A DNA stretch of 64,000 bases. Origin: Lentisphaera profundi (GTDB lineage Bacteria; Verrucomicrobiota; Lentisphaeria; Lentisphaerales; Lentisphaeraceae). Under the pieces are notes generated by a model. It was not told the DNA's origin, made no database searches, and was given only the letters and a program-made list of their open reading frames with translations. The position numbers and the translations under genes are program-made. Shown piece by piece: positions 20,525 through 29,311 of this stretch. The stretch's first letter is position 1, and the number at the start of each line of letters is the position of its first letter. Location: assembly GCF_028728065.1 (NCBI RefSeq), contig NZ_CP117811.1, positions 62,001 to 126,000 on the forward strand, read 5' to 3'.

Positions 20525-20905
20525 TTACCAAGAGTTTTTTTTCTCAAAAATCAGCTCATTGTCGATAATTTCGTTATAGTATTTCTCTCTATCATATTCA
20601 GTTTTAGTATAAAAGCTTAAATAAGCTGCAGAAAACCTATCAGCATCTTCATATTCTAATTTTGTCTCTGAGTAATACCCATTATCACATAAAAAAAATC
20701 GATCACTTCTTTGGAGTTCATATTTTTCAACAAGGGCAGTAAGCTCTAAAAACTCGAGTAAATCAACATCATCTTGCCTAAACCAAAATTTATTATAGCC
20801 GTCAAAAACAGAAAATTCTCTGCTGATTTCTTTAACTTTCTTATTTAAAACCCTGAAAATTTCACGACTTTTAAATTTAAATTCAAACTTATATTTTAAT
20901 TTCAT
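20525..20905 (-). CDS. Hypothetical protein, N-terminal fragment of a split gene
   Basis: A 126-codon frame with an excellent ribosome site (GGGGGAGGAAG before the ATG), showing that translation starts here. It is rich in Phe, Tyr and charged residues (FFLCDNGYYSETKLEYEDAD). It stops soon after a run of eight A on the coding strand, where dropping one base would carry on into the next segment. Family not recognised. See the joint entry for 19307-20905. Confidence 0.6.
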   Translation of the reverse strand: MKLKYKFEFKFKSREIFRVLNKKVKEISREFSVFDGYNKFWFRQDDVDLLEFLELTALVEKYELQRSDRFFLCDNGYYSETKLEYEDADRFSAAYLSFYTKTEYDREKYYNEIIDNELIFEKKNSW

Positions 20906-21056
20906 TTTGACTTCCTCCCCCAGATCATACTTTTCTCGTACTTGACATCAGCACATAATTTACATGTCATCACTAATTTCGAAAGCGTTAGTCAGAGTTA
21001 AGAGATCCATGATTTATAACTATTAGTAACTAAATTTGTACAAAACAGCTTACTAT

Positions 21057-21091
21057 ACAAAAAAAGCCTCCACGATGGGAGGCTTTTTTTA
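21057..21091 (-). terminator. Terminator downstream of the valS 3' remnant
   Basis: GCCTCC pairs with GGAGGC around a six-base loop, with A-runs on the left and T-runs on the right, so it can work both ways. It follows the remnant stop codon by 17 bases, the position expected for the original valS terminator. Confidence 0.8.
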
Positions 21092-21107
21092 TGGAGTGAG
21101 GCGAGGC

Positions 21108-21313
21108 TTACTCGATGATGAGTGCGATTGCCACACCTTCTCGTGCATCTGTGTACTCAAGACCTTCGCTATTGAAGCTCACTTCTTCAGCGCGAGCGGC
21201 AGCTTTTAGCTGTCCTGGTTCGCCTTGGAGAAGTTTGAGGTGGTCACCTTCAGCTTTTACGGAGATAGCTTTGATAGGTGATTTAGATTTGAGGCCATTA
21301 GCTTGTTTAATAG
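21108..21313 (-). pseudogene. Second copy of the valS 3' end (remnant)
   Basis: This 206-base segment aligns without gaps with 26570-26775, the last 68 codons of intact valS. It keeps the frame through the stop (KQANGLKSKSPIKAISVKAE ... GVAIALIIE). Protein differences are few and mild (Tyr to His, Ala to Gly, Glu to Asp, Leu to Ile), so the fragment has not drifted at random. It has no start and no upstream part. With the intact copy it brackets the hydroxylase/GH3/epimerase operon as a direct repeat. Confidence 0.9.
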
Positions 21314-21351
21314 ATTATAATGTAAGGGTTGATTCCTTCCATTCACCATTG

Positions 21352-21386
21352 ATAAAGTCAATATTGACTATCAATATCGACTTTAT
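21352..21386. repeat. Near-perfect inverted repeat at the island edge
   Basis: Two 16-base arms (21352-21367 and 21371-21386) match at 15 positions and are separated by three bases. The dyad lies 38 bases from the end of the valS remnant and 97 bases before the first gene of the operon. It could be an operator, a terminator-like hairpin or part of a junction; the sequence does not decide. Confidence 0.6.
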
Positions 21387-21482
21387 TTAATTTATGAATT
21401 ATCATGTTAGTATATGCTAAATAATATAAGGATGTTTTCAATAAACCACCTCAGGGCAGGCTTTATTTTACATGTGTGATAA

Positions 21483-22298
21483 ATGAGAGAATTTTTAGAT
21501 TTAGTCCTTAATATGCCTGCTTGGCAGAAGCTAGCCATAGTGATTTTTTCACTGAGTTTATGTTGGCTGCTCGAAACTTGGAATCCTTTATTTAAATTCA
21601 ACTACGATAAAAAAAGGCATGGTCTTACAAATTTATCCTTGTTTTTATGGATGTCTTTGATCAACTTTTTCTTTGGACTCTTTTTAGTTTATGGCTTAGA
21701 TTTTTTTCAGTCTAGTGGTTTCGGGCTACTGCAAATCATTTCACTTCCACTATGGTTTGAGTTCGTCTTATCGGTATTAATTCTCGATTTTATTGCTCAA
21801 TATGTAATTCATGTATGTCTGCACAAAATTCCGTGGATGTGGAAGTTTCATGTGATTCATCATAGTGACGAACAGCTCGATGCAAGTTCAGGTACGCGCC
21901 ATCACCCGATTGATTATCTCCTGCGCGAAGTTTACTCTTTCATAGCGCTTGTACTGCTGGGGATTCCGGCGGCCTATTATTTTACATTTCGACTATTTAC
22001 GATCTTTTTCACCTATATCAATCATGCCAATATTTCCGTACCCACCTGGCTCAACCGACCGCTCTCTTTGATCTTTGTGACCCCCGACCTACACAAAATC
22101 CATCATCACCGTAAACAACCCTGGACCGACCAAAATTACGGTAATATATTCTCCTTCTGGGATCGTATTTTCGGCACTCTGATAGAGGCTGATTCACGTG
22201 ATGTTGAGTATGGTCTAGATTCACTTGGCGAAGGCTTTGACGCAGGCGTCAAGGATTTGCTGCTGCTGCCCTGGAAAAAAGATGATACACATGAATAA
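21483..22298 (+). CDS. Sterol desaturase / fatty-acid hydroxylase superfamily protein
   Basis: A 271-residue integral membrane di-iron enzyme with at least four hydrophobic spans. The eight-histidine pattern is visible: HVCLHKIPWMWKFHVIHHSD (about 112-131), RHHPIDY, and near the end LHKIHHHRKQPWTDQNYGN, with FSFWDRIFGTL closing the domain. Such enzymes hydroxylate or desaturate lipids using O2. It is the first gene of a tight operon (next start overlaps by eight bases). The preceding 170 bases carry the inverted repeat at 21352-21386. The substrate is not predictable from the sequence. Confidence 0.88.
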   Translation: MREFLDLVLNMPAWQKLAIVIFSLSLCWLLETWNPLFKFNYDKKRHGLTNLSLFLWMSLINFFFGLFLVYGLDFFQSSGFGLLQIISLPLWFEFVLSVLILDFIAQYVIHVCLHKIPWMWKFHVIHHSDEQLDASSGTRHHPIDYLLREVYSFIALVLLGIPAAYYFTFRLFTIFFTYINHANISVPTWLNRPLSLIFVTPDLHKIHHHRKQPWTDQNYGNIFSFWDRIFGTLIEADSRDVEYGLDSLGEGFDAGVKDLLLLPWKKDDTHE

Positions 22299-22716
22299 AC
22301 GTGCGGCATTTATACTGCTATTACTCACGCTACTATTTCTAGGCCGCGTCAGTGCTCAGCTCGTAGAATTCTATGTTGATGTGCCCATCATCCCAAATTT
22401 CGAGGAATGGCACAGTGCCACCATCCCCTATGGGCTACTACTCTTTTTTCAGCTTATCATTCTTTACCTGATGCTGATTAATGTGAAACGTTTATGGGAG
22501 GGGAACTTCAGTGCAAAAATGAGTAAAGGAAAAATATTCTTGATGTTGGGCCTCGTTTACTTTTTTGCGATGATCGCTAGACATATCCTCGGATTGACCC
22601 TTTTGTCTGATACAGTTTGGTTCACCAGCTTTTTATCTATTTATTTCCATTATGTCCTAGCGGCTTATCTCACTTATTTAGGCTGGATTCACCACAAGCA
22701 GGCCACTCATGCGTAA
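22291..22716 (+). CDS. Small multi-span membrane protein in the GH3 operon
   Basis: A 141-residue protein with four predicted hydrophobic helices (about 5-22, 46-64, 80-97 and 108-127) and a short histidine-containing tail (WIHHKQATHA). The start overlaps the stop of the hydroxylase gene by eight bases, and its own end overlaps the next gene by eight bases. An ATG nine bases earlier is an alternative. I do not recognise the family. It may be a membrane partner for the two hydroxylase domains or a redox/cytochrome-like subunit; the histidines hint at this but do not show it. Confidence 0.75.
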   Translation: MNKRAAFILLLLTLLFLGRVSAQLVEFYVDVPIIPNFEEWHSATIPYGLLLFFQLIILYLMLINVKRLWEGNFSAKMSKGKIFLMLGLVYFFAMIARHILGLTLLSDTVWFTSFLSIYFHYVLAAYLTYLGWIHHKQATHA

Positions 22717-25249
22717 AGTTTCATTACTCAATGCCTCTATCTATCCCGCGCTTATGGCGTTTTCCTTAGTACTTTTTTTTGCTTTGCAAAGTATGGGCGT
22801 GTCCTTGCTTCTGAGTACTTATTCACCCGTGATACTTGCGGCATTAGTCATTTGCCTTTTCGAAAATTTCCGACCTTATAATTCTACTTGGAAGCCCAAT
22901 TCTGCTGAGATCAAATCTGATGCGACCTATATGCTAGTAGTTCAAGTTCTGCTAGCGCGGATGCTCGCCTTCAGTTTTACATGGCTTCTCTTAACAGCTA
23001 ATTTTAATGCGCCCAGCGCACTCTGGCCGCATTATTGGCCCGTGCTCCTACAAGTTGTCATCATGATTTTACTGGCAGACTTTCTGCGCTATTGGCTGCA
23101 TCGCCTAGCTCATAGCTGGCAACCCCTTTGGCGTTTGCACGCAGTTCACCACGCGCCGTCAAAGCTCTACTGGTTTAATGTGAATCGCTTTCATCCCCTG
23201 GAAAAAGTGACGCAGTTTTTATTTGATGCCTTGCCCTTTATTTTACTTGCGCTCGACCCAAAAGTCCTTGGCTTGTATTTCGTTTTTTACGCCGTCAATG
23301 GATTTTTTCAACACTGCAATATTAAAGTCGAAATGGGCTTTCTAAATTATATCATCAGCGGACCTCAATTGCACCGCTGGCATCATTCGCGCAAAGTGAG
23401 TGAATCAAATAATAATTACGGAAATAATATCATTATCTGGGATTTACTTTTTGGAACCTGGTTTTATCCACGGGAACGCCAAGTTGGTGAACTGGGCTTA
23501 CTCAATAAAAATTACCCCCAGGATTTTGCGGCTCAGATGCTCACCCCTTTGAGTGACATCGATAAAAAGCAGCTATCACCAATGGGCTTTATTGACTTGC
23601 TGTTAAATTTTCTTTTACGCATAAAAATGTATTTTATTTATATGATTCAGGTGAAAGGTTTTCTTGCGAGAACCGCGAATCCGATGAAGTATCAAATTGA
23701 ACTCATGAAACGTATTTGCCATAACAATGCTAATACGGACTATGGCAAAAAATATAAATTCTCCAATATTGAAAACTATGAAGATTTTCAGAAATGTGTT
23801 CCCATTAGCGATTATGAAGACCTGCGTCCTTATGTCGAACAGCAGGATGAAAATAATACTAAAGCACTCATCGCAGGAAAAGTAATAAGCTATAAGCAAA
23901 GCTCCGGAACAACGGGTAAGGCAAAATATATCCCCGTCACTCGTGAGTCTTTGAAGTTCATGAAAATATCGCGTCAGATCACCGTGTGGTTTCAATACAA
24001 ACTCAAGCCCCATTGTTTTAGCGGTCACGTGCTACCCATTGTAAGTCCAGAAATTGAAGGGTTCATGCCTTCGGGCTTGCCATTTGGCAGTGCCTCCCAT
24101 CAAATCGCTGGCAGTATGCCCTGGGTGGTGAAGAAAAAGTTTGTCTTGCCTCCTGAAGTTTTTGAAATAGAAGATTACCCCATCAAGTACTATATAATGA
24201 CTCGCATTGCTCTGGCGGACAAAAGTATCACTTATCTGGGGACCGCTAATCCGACGACCTTGCACAAGATATGTGAAACCTTCATGCTTAATAAAGCACA
24301 GTTATTGCAGGATATTGATAATGGCGGCTGTAACTATTTGAATGAACTACCGCAAAAGTTGCAGTCTAAGATAAGGCCTTGGCTAAAGAAAGATCCTCAA
24401 CGAGCCGCGGAGTTACAAGATTTGCACAGAGCGCAAATCTTTGAGATTTGGCCTTATTTGAGTCTTATCAATACTTGGACCCGCGGTAGCTGTGGCATTT
24501 CGATCAAGGCTCTTTTGGAAAATGCACCGACTGAGCTGATGACTTGCGATCTGGGTTATCTGGCAAGCGAATTATATGGAACCCTGGTGATTGACCCACT
24601 CAAAGGGATTGAATTGCCCAATTTAAACACGGTCTTTTATGAGTTTTGCGAGCGAGATAAATGGGAGTCGAATTCACCGCAAATACTTTTACTTGATCAA
24701 GTCACCGAGGGCCAATTTTACTATGTTTTCATTACGACTTCGTGGGGGCTGTATCGCTATCAAATGAATGATATAATCACTGTTACAGGAATGTATGATA
24801 AGACGCCCGCACTACATTTTGTGCAAAAGGGCAGGGGATTCACAAATATGACTGGTGAGAAGCTCTATGAATCGCAATTGATTGAAGCGATGCAGAAACT
24901 TGAAGAAACATACAGCTTGCAGGTGAAGTTTTATCTTATGTTGGCTGATGAGCAAGAGTGTTTTTATCGGCTTTACCTCGAACAGGAAGAACAGGCCCCG
25001 GCTCAATCAGATCTGATGGCACTCACAAACGCACTCGATCAGCAGCTTCAGGACATCAATCTTGAGTATAAAAGTAAACGGGCTAGCACACGACTCAAAC
25101 CACTGCGTTTAAGCCTGCTCAAATCCGGGGCTTACGAAGCTTATAAACGCGAACAGCTCAGTAGTGGAATTCGTGAGGGCCAATACAAAGTCTTACTGCT
25201 CGATTATGCCGCCAATAATAAATTCCCCTGGGAGGAATATCATGTCTGA
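22709..25249 (+). CDS. Fusion of a fatty-acid hydroxylase-like domain with a GH3-family acyl-amido synthetase
   Basis: An 846-residue two-part protein. Residues 1-300 are a membrane di-iron hydroxylase: HRLAH (131-135), LHAVHHAPSK, NRFHP and HRWHHSRKV (about 222). Residues about 320-846 are a GH3 adenylating enzyme. The ATP-binding motif I is SSGTTGKAK (from about 398), a motif II equivalent is LASELYG, and the third motif GLYRYQMNDIITVTG lies at about 679-693. GH3 enzymes activate a carboxylate with ATP and join it to an amino acid. Having both activities in one chain suggests that a membrane lipid or fatty acid is oxidised and then conjugated. The stop overlaps the epimerase start by eight bases. 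The frame is intact across the join. Confidence 0.88.
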   Translation: MRKVSLLNASIYPALMAFSLVLFFALQSMGVSLLLSTYSPVILAALVICLFENFRPYNSTWKPNSAEIKSDATYMLVVQVLLARMLAFSFTWLLLTANFNAPSALWPHYWPVLLQVVIMILLADFLRYWLHRLAHSWQPLWRLHAVHHAPSKLYWFNVNRFHPLEKVTQFLFDALPFILLALDPKVLGLYFVFYAVNGFFQHCNIKVEMGFLNYIISGPQLHRWHHSRKVSESNNNYGNNIIIWDLLFGTWFYPRERQVGELGLLNKNYPQDFAAQMLTPLSDIDKKQLSPMGFIDLLLNFLLRIKMYFIYMIQVKGFLARTANPMKYQIELMKRICHNNANTDYGKKYKFSNIENYEDFQKCVPISDYEDLRPYVEQQDENNTKALIAGKVISYKQSSGTTGKAKYIPVTRESLKFMKISRQITVWFQYKLKPHCFSGHVLPIVSPEIEGFMPSGLPFGSASHQIAGSMPWVVKKKFVLPPEVFEIEDYPIKYYIMTRIALADKSITYLGTANPTTLHKICETFMLNKAQLLQDIDNGGCNYLNELPQKLQSKIRPWLKKDPQRAAELQDLHRAQIFEIWPYLSLINTWTRGSCGISIKALLENAPTELMTCDLGYLASELYGTLVIDPLKGIELPNLNTVFYEFCERDKWESNSPQILLLDQVTEGQFYYVFITTSWGLYRYQMNDIITVTGMYDKTPALHFVQKGRGFTNMTGEKLYESQLIEAMQKLEETYSLQVKFYLMLADEQECFYRLYLEQEEQAPAQSDLMALTNALDQQLQDINLEYKSKRASTRLKPLRLSLLKSGAYEAYKREQLSSGIREGQYKVLLLDYAANNKFPWEEYHV

Positions 25250-26369
25250 GTCTTCTATTAAAAACTGTAAAAAAACAAGCTTAGTAAACAACTTGCTGAG
25301 CGCGGATTTGTATGAACTTCAGCTCCCCTTTCAGCAAGCGTTTTCACATAGTAAAAAATCGCGTAAAAGCTCTGATTCATTCATGCTGCGATTAGTCGAT
25401 GATAAAGGTAATGAGGGCTGGGGTGAAGCTCTACCGCGTGATTATGTTACCGGCGAGGATGCCCGGAGTTTGAAGAAGGATTTTGCTGAGATCGCGTGGC
25501 CGGCCTTACCCGATATTCCTCCGCAAGTCCAGGGTAGCCTGCGCTGCCTCGTAAGCACGGCTTTACTCGATTTAGAATTACAAGCATCCAATCAGCATTT
25601 CGCTGAACGTTATCCGAAGCGAAGGGATATTTTTTCTAGTGGTGTGATAGGCTCTGGTTCTAGAGAATCAATCATAAAAATCGCAAAGTTTTACTGCGAT
25701 CTTCAATTGCCTTCAGTGAAGTTAAAAGTATCTTGCCTCGATGACCTCGACTTGTTGCCAATACTTCGCAAAATCCTCGGTGATAAATGTCTTTTACGTC
25801 TTGATGCCAATGCCGCTTTCGATTTCGAAACCGCACTCGAATTTATGCGCCAAGCGGCCGCTTTCGGGGTAGATCTAATCGAACAACCACTTGCGGTAGG
25901 AGATGAAGAAGCCGCCGCGGAACTGCGTCGGGCAGGGCCTATGCGCATCATTGCAGACGAGTCTTTGACTAATCTTAAACAAGCTGAAAATTTAATCAAA
26001 CTCGGTGCCTGTGATATTTTCAATTTACGGCTATCAAAATGCGGCGGGGTCGAGCCACTTATCGAAATCGCGAAACTCGGCCGCAAAAATGGTCTTGGTC
26101 TGATGATGGGCTGCCATGTAGGCGAGAGTGCCTTGCTCTCTGCAATGGGCAGTCAACTCGCCCAGCACCTCGGAGTCAGTCTTTTTGAGGGTTGTTTTGG
26201 ATCTTACTTACTTGCGCAGGATATCTGTCAGAAAGACCTGCGCTTCGGTTCCTCGGGTAAAATACCCTCATTTAAAAGTGAAAGCTCCTTTGGCATTGAT
26301 CTGGAAGCGGCGCAAATCATAAAACTTAGTGCGGATCATCTTCATTTTAGCACACAAGATTCTCTATGA
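25242..26369 (+). CDS. Enolase-superfamily enzyme, dipeptide epimerase-like
   Basis: A 375-residue enzyme; the ATG at 25242 has GGGAGGAAT seven bases upstream and overlaps the GH3 stop. The muconate-lactonizing subgroup layout is clear. An N-terminal capping domain is followed by a barrel with the catalytic KxK (VKLKVS), metal ligands in LDANAAF, IEQPL and IADES, and the second catalytic lysine in LRLSKCGGVEP. Relatives include L-Ala-D/L-Glu epimerase and o-succinylbenzoate synthase; no menaquinone genes are near. In this operon it may invert the stereocentre of an amino acid or amino-acid conjugate made by the GH3 partner. That role is inference. Confidence 0.85.
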   Translation: MSESSIKNCKKTSLVNNLLSADLYELQLPFQQAFSHSKKSRKSSDSFMLRLVDDKGNEGWGEALPRDYVTGEDARSLKKDFAEIAWPALPDIPPQVQGSLRCLVSTALLDLELQASNQHFAERYPKRRDIFSSGVIGSGSRESIIKIAKFYCDLQLPSVKLKVSCLDDLDLLPILRKILGDKCLLRLDANAAFDFETALEFMRQAAAFGVDLIEQPLAVGDEEAAAELRRAGPMRIIADESLTNLKQAENLIKLGACDIFNLRLSKCGGVEPLIEIAKLGRKNGLGLMMGCHVGESALLSAMGSQLAQHLGVSLFEGCFGSYLLAQDICQKDLRFGSSGKIPSFKSESSFGIDLEAAQIIKLSADHLHFSTQDSL

Positions 26370-26513
26370 CAGACAATTGTGCGGGGGGTAAGCCATTCCA
26401 CAAAGGGCTTGTCAAATGATTTATTAGCTTACGACTACTCCACCAAAAAAAGGCTGTGATCGATAAGAGTTATATCATATGTGCTTACAAAACAATTTTC
26501 CCATTACTTTAAG

Positions 26514-26553
26514 CACAAAAAAAGGCTCATTCGAAATGAAGAGCCTTTTTTTG
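26514..26553. terminator. Bidirectional terminator between the epimerase and valS genes
   Basis: AAAAGGCTC pairs with GAGCCTTTT, with a shorter inner CATT/AATG stem and A/T tracts on both sides. It serves the convergent plus-strand operon and minus-strand valS. The 26370-26513 part of the gap shows nothing else. Confidence 0.85.
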
Positions 26554-26569
26554 AGTCTAGAGTTTAGAT

Positions 26570-29311
26570 TTACTCGAGGATGAGGGCGATTGCCACACCT
26601 TCTCGTGCTTCTGTGTACTCAAGACCTTCGCTATTGAAGCTCACTTCTTCAGCGCGAGCGGCAGCTTTTAACTGTCCGGGTTCGGCTTGGAGAAGTTTGA
26701 GGTAATCCCCTTCAGCTTTTACTGAGATAGCTTTGATAGGTGATTTAGATTTGAGGCCATTAGCTTGCTTAATAGGAAGAATAACTTTCTTGATATCAGC
26801 TACTAATTCAGTTCTTAATAGCGCCGCTTCATCCATTTTTACGGCTAATTTAAAACGTTCGCTAGAACCTTCCCACGCATCGGCAACTTCGGCTTTCACA
26901 AGCTTAGAAATTTTGCAGACACCACAAAGGTCTTCACCTATTAAATCAATAAGTTGCTGATCGTCTTCACTGGCTTCCACGGTGAGAGTTTCTACTGCGA
27001 GCTTCATAGAGAAATTATTTTTGGACTTATAAGTTCTCACTAAAGTAACGAGATCTAAGAGTACGAGACCGGCTTTTTTTCCAGTTTCGCAAATCGCTTC
27101 TGCAGCAACACTCGGAAGTAAAGAGATATGAACTGATTTATCACCTTCGCGTTCACGGAAAACATCTTGGTAGATTTCTTCGCAAATATGAGGCATATAA
27201 GGAGCAAATAGTTTAATGATTCCCAGTTGGATTTGATAAAGCGTCCAGCGTGCGGCTTTGGCATCTTCAGCGGCTTCATCACCATAAAGGCGGTGCTTCA
27301 CCATTTCGATATAATTATCACAGAAGTCAGACCAGAAGAATTGTTCAAGGGCATTACGCGCAGGGAAAAATTCATACTTTTCAAAAGCTTTGTGATAAGC
27401 GCTGATGACTTCATCAAAACGGGTAAGAATCCATTTGTCAACGGCCGTTAAAGTAGGCATGGCAGCGGAAGCATCAAAATTCTCTAAAAAGCCTTCTGCA
27501 AAACGAGTGGAATTCCAAAGCTTGGTAAGAAGTTTACTTGAGCCTTCGATTTCGTCTTCATCAAAAGCAATATCAGTACCGAGAGTACCGGATGATGCCC
27601 AGTAACGAATTTGGTCGGCACCGTGATTTGCGATCATCGCAAGTGGTGAGAAGCGATCGCCATCTTTTGATTTAGAGATTTTTGATTTACGTGCAAAGGC
27701 TTTACCTTCGACTTGTTGTTGTTCAACCTGAACATCTTTTTTGATCACGTGACCAGAAATCACGGCATCTTTCCATGGCACATCATTGAATTGGAAATAA
27801 GATTTCACAATGGTGTAAAAAGCCCAAGTACGAATGATATCGTGAGCTTGAGGACGCATCGACATAGGGCGAATTTGAGGAAGCTCATCTTCTTCACCCC
27901 AGCGCGAGTTCAATTCTGGTGAACTAGATGAAGTAGCCCAGGTATCGAGAACATCTGCTTCAGGAATAAGTGTTTCAGGATCATAGCCTTTGCAATCAAG
28001 GGGCTTGTCCACAAGTGGATTGACAGGGAGTTGCTCAGGTGATGCAGGGAGAACCGTTCCGTCAGGAGCATACCAAACGGGAATCGGAACACCGAAATAG
28101 CGTTGACGAGAGATAGCCCAGTCCCAACCGAGGTTATCGACCCAATCACGGTAGCGTTTGCCCATGAATGATGGGAACCAATTTACTTTTTCGCCTTGAG
28201 CTAAAAGTTCTTCTTTATGTTCAACAACTTTGATGAACCACTGTTTAGTGGGAAGATACTCAACAGGAGTACCACAGCGTTCGTGAGTATTCACAACGCG
28301 TGTTTCAGCCGCTAAGTCTTCTTGTTTGAAAATAATGTTTTCTTCTTTGAGTTTTGCGATGATTGCAGAACGAGCATCATCAATACTCATGCCTTCGTAT
28401 TCACCTGCGCGCTCATTCATGAGGCCTTCGAGGGTCAAACAAACATTGATTTCTAAATCGTGTTCACGCCACCAATCGATATCGGTTACATCACCAAAAG
28501 TACAGCACATAACAATACCAGTACCTTTTTCCGGATCGGCTTTTTCGTCGGCAAGAATTTTTACTGTGTGACCAAAAATGGGTACAATAGCATCTTGACC
28601 AATGAGGTGCTTATATTTTTCATTCTCAGGGTGAATAAACATGGCTGCACAGCCAGGAAGTAACTCAGGTCGTGTAGTGGCAATAGGAATATCTTCACCA
28701 TCGGCACTTTTAAAATTGAGGTAGTTAAAAATCGTGCCCTTGTTTACATCATCAACTTCTGCTTGAGCAAAAGATGTCTGACATTTCGTACACCAGAGTG
28801 TAGGGCTTTCATTATACTTAACTTTATCACGTTGGAGTAAATCAAGGAATGAACGTTGTGAAATACGCTGAGACTTTTCGCTGATGGTTGAGTAGGCATT
28901 TCCCCATGCGCAGGAAAAACCGAGACTCTGCCAAAGTTCTTTGAATTGAGAACGGTATTTAGCTGAAACTTCTTCACAGTGTTTAACGAATTCTGCACGA
29001 GGCATCTCTGAGCCCTTAATGCCTTTTTCTCTTTCGGTGAGGATTTCAGTGGGTAAACCATTGTCATCAAAACCAAAAGGATACATAACGTTTTTACCCA
29101 ACATGCGTTGGTAACGAGCTACGATTTCTGCTTGGGTATAAGAAAAAACGTGTCCGATGTGAAGCTTGCCGGATACTGTTGGTGGGGGTGTGTCTATAGA
29201 AAAAACTTCTTTATCTGATTGTTCATCAAAGGCATAGATGCCTTCTTGATCCCAGAATTCCTGCCATTTTTTTTCGCTGTCGGCAGCACTGTATTTGTTG
29301 GACAAAGCCAT
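26570..29311 (-). CDS. valS: Valyl-tRNA synthetase
   Basis: A 913-residue class I synthetase that charges tRNA-Val. The HIGH motif is in PPPTVSGKLHIGHVFSYTQ (about 42-60) and the KMSKS loop reads KISKSKDGD. A cysteine pair (LWCTKCQTSF) lies in the catalytic insertion, and the CP1 editing domain and anticodon-binding region are present. The final 68 codons (26570-26775) are duplicated at 21108-21313 on the far side of the neighbouring operon. Only this copy has the full gene. The start ATG is preceded by GGAGATAAAATC. Confidence 0.96.
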   Translation of the reverse strand: MALSNKYSAADSEKKWQEFWDQEGIYAFDEQSDKEVFSIDTPPPTVSGKLHIGHVFSYTQAEIVARYQRMLGKNVMYPFGFDDNGLPTEILTEREKGIKGSEMPRAEFVKHCEEVSAKYRSQFKELWQSLGFSCAWGNAYSTISEKSQRISQRSFLDLLQRDKVKYNESPTLWCTKCQTSFAQAEVDDVNKGTIFNYLNFKSADGEDIPIATTRPELLPGCAAMFIHPENEKYKHLIGQDAIVPIFGHTVKILADEKADPEKGTGIVMCCTFGDVTDIDWWREHDLEINVCLTLEGLMNERAGEYEGMSIDDARSAIIAKLKEENIIFKQEDLAAETRVVNTHERCGTPVEYLPTKQWFIKVVEHKEELLAQGEKVNWFPSFMGKRYRDWVDNLGWDWAISRQRYFGVPIPVWYAPDGTVLPASPEQLPVNPLVDKPLDCKGYDPETLIPEADVLDTWATSSSSPELNSRWGEEDELPQIRPMSMRPQAHDIIRTWAFYTIVKSYFQFNDVPWKDAVISGHVIKKDVQVEQQQVEGKAFARKSKISKSKDGDRFSPLAMIANHGADQIRYWASSGTLGTDIAFDEDEIEGSSKLLTKLWNSTRFAEGFLENFDASAAMPTLTAVDKWILTRFDEVISAYHKAFEKYEFFPARNALEQFFWSDFCDNYIEMVKHRLYGDEAAEDAKAARWTLYQIQLGIIKLFAPYMPHICEEIYQDVFREREGDKSVHISLLPSVAAEAICETGKKAGLVLLDLVTLVRTYKSKNNFSMKLAVETLTVEASEDDQQLIDLIGEDLCGVCKISKLVKAEVADAWEGSSERFKLAVKMDEAALLRTELVADIKKVILPIKQANGLKSKSPIKAISVKAEGDYLKLLQAEPGQLKAAARAEEVSFNSEGLEYTEAREGVAIALILE

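Larger units (their letters stand above)
19307..20905 (-). pseudogene. One gene of about 532 codons split by two compensating 1-base frameshifts
   Basis: The frames 20525-20905 and 19307-20407 are in the same phase, but the 100 bases between them code in another phase. Shortening the A8 run (T8 at 20535-20542 on the plus strand) by one base lets the first frame continue as TLGNFKILQTNILYDGSYVL and on to KKKFVKLFEK. Lengthening the A6 run (T6 at 20439-20444) by one then joins NALKGASFKPVLVKALTG, which leads directly into the second frame. Both runs are the kind of place where replication slippage or sequencing error occurs. The layout weakly resembles Imm11-type immunity proteins (a segment like FVKLFEKNALKGASFKPV), but this is not firm. 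It may be a pseudogene, phase-variable, or an assembly error. Confidence 0.7.
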
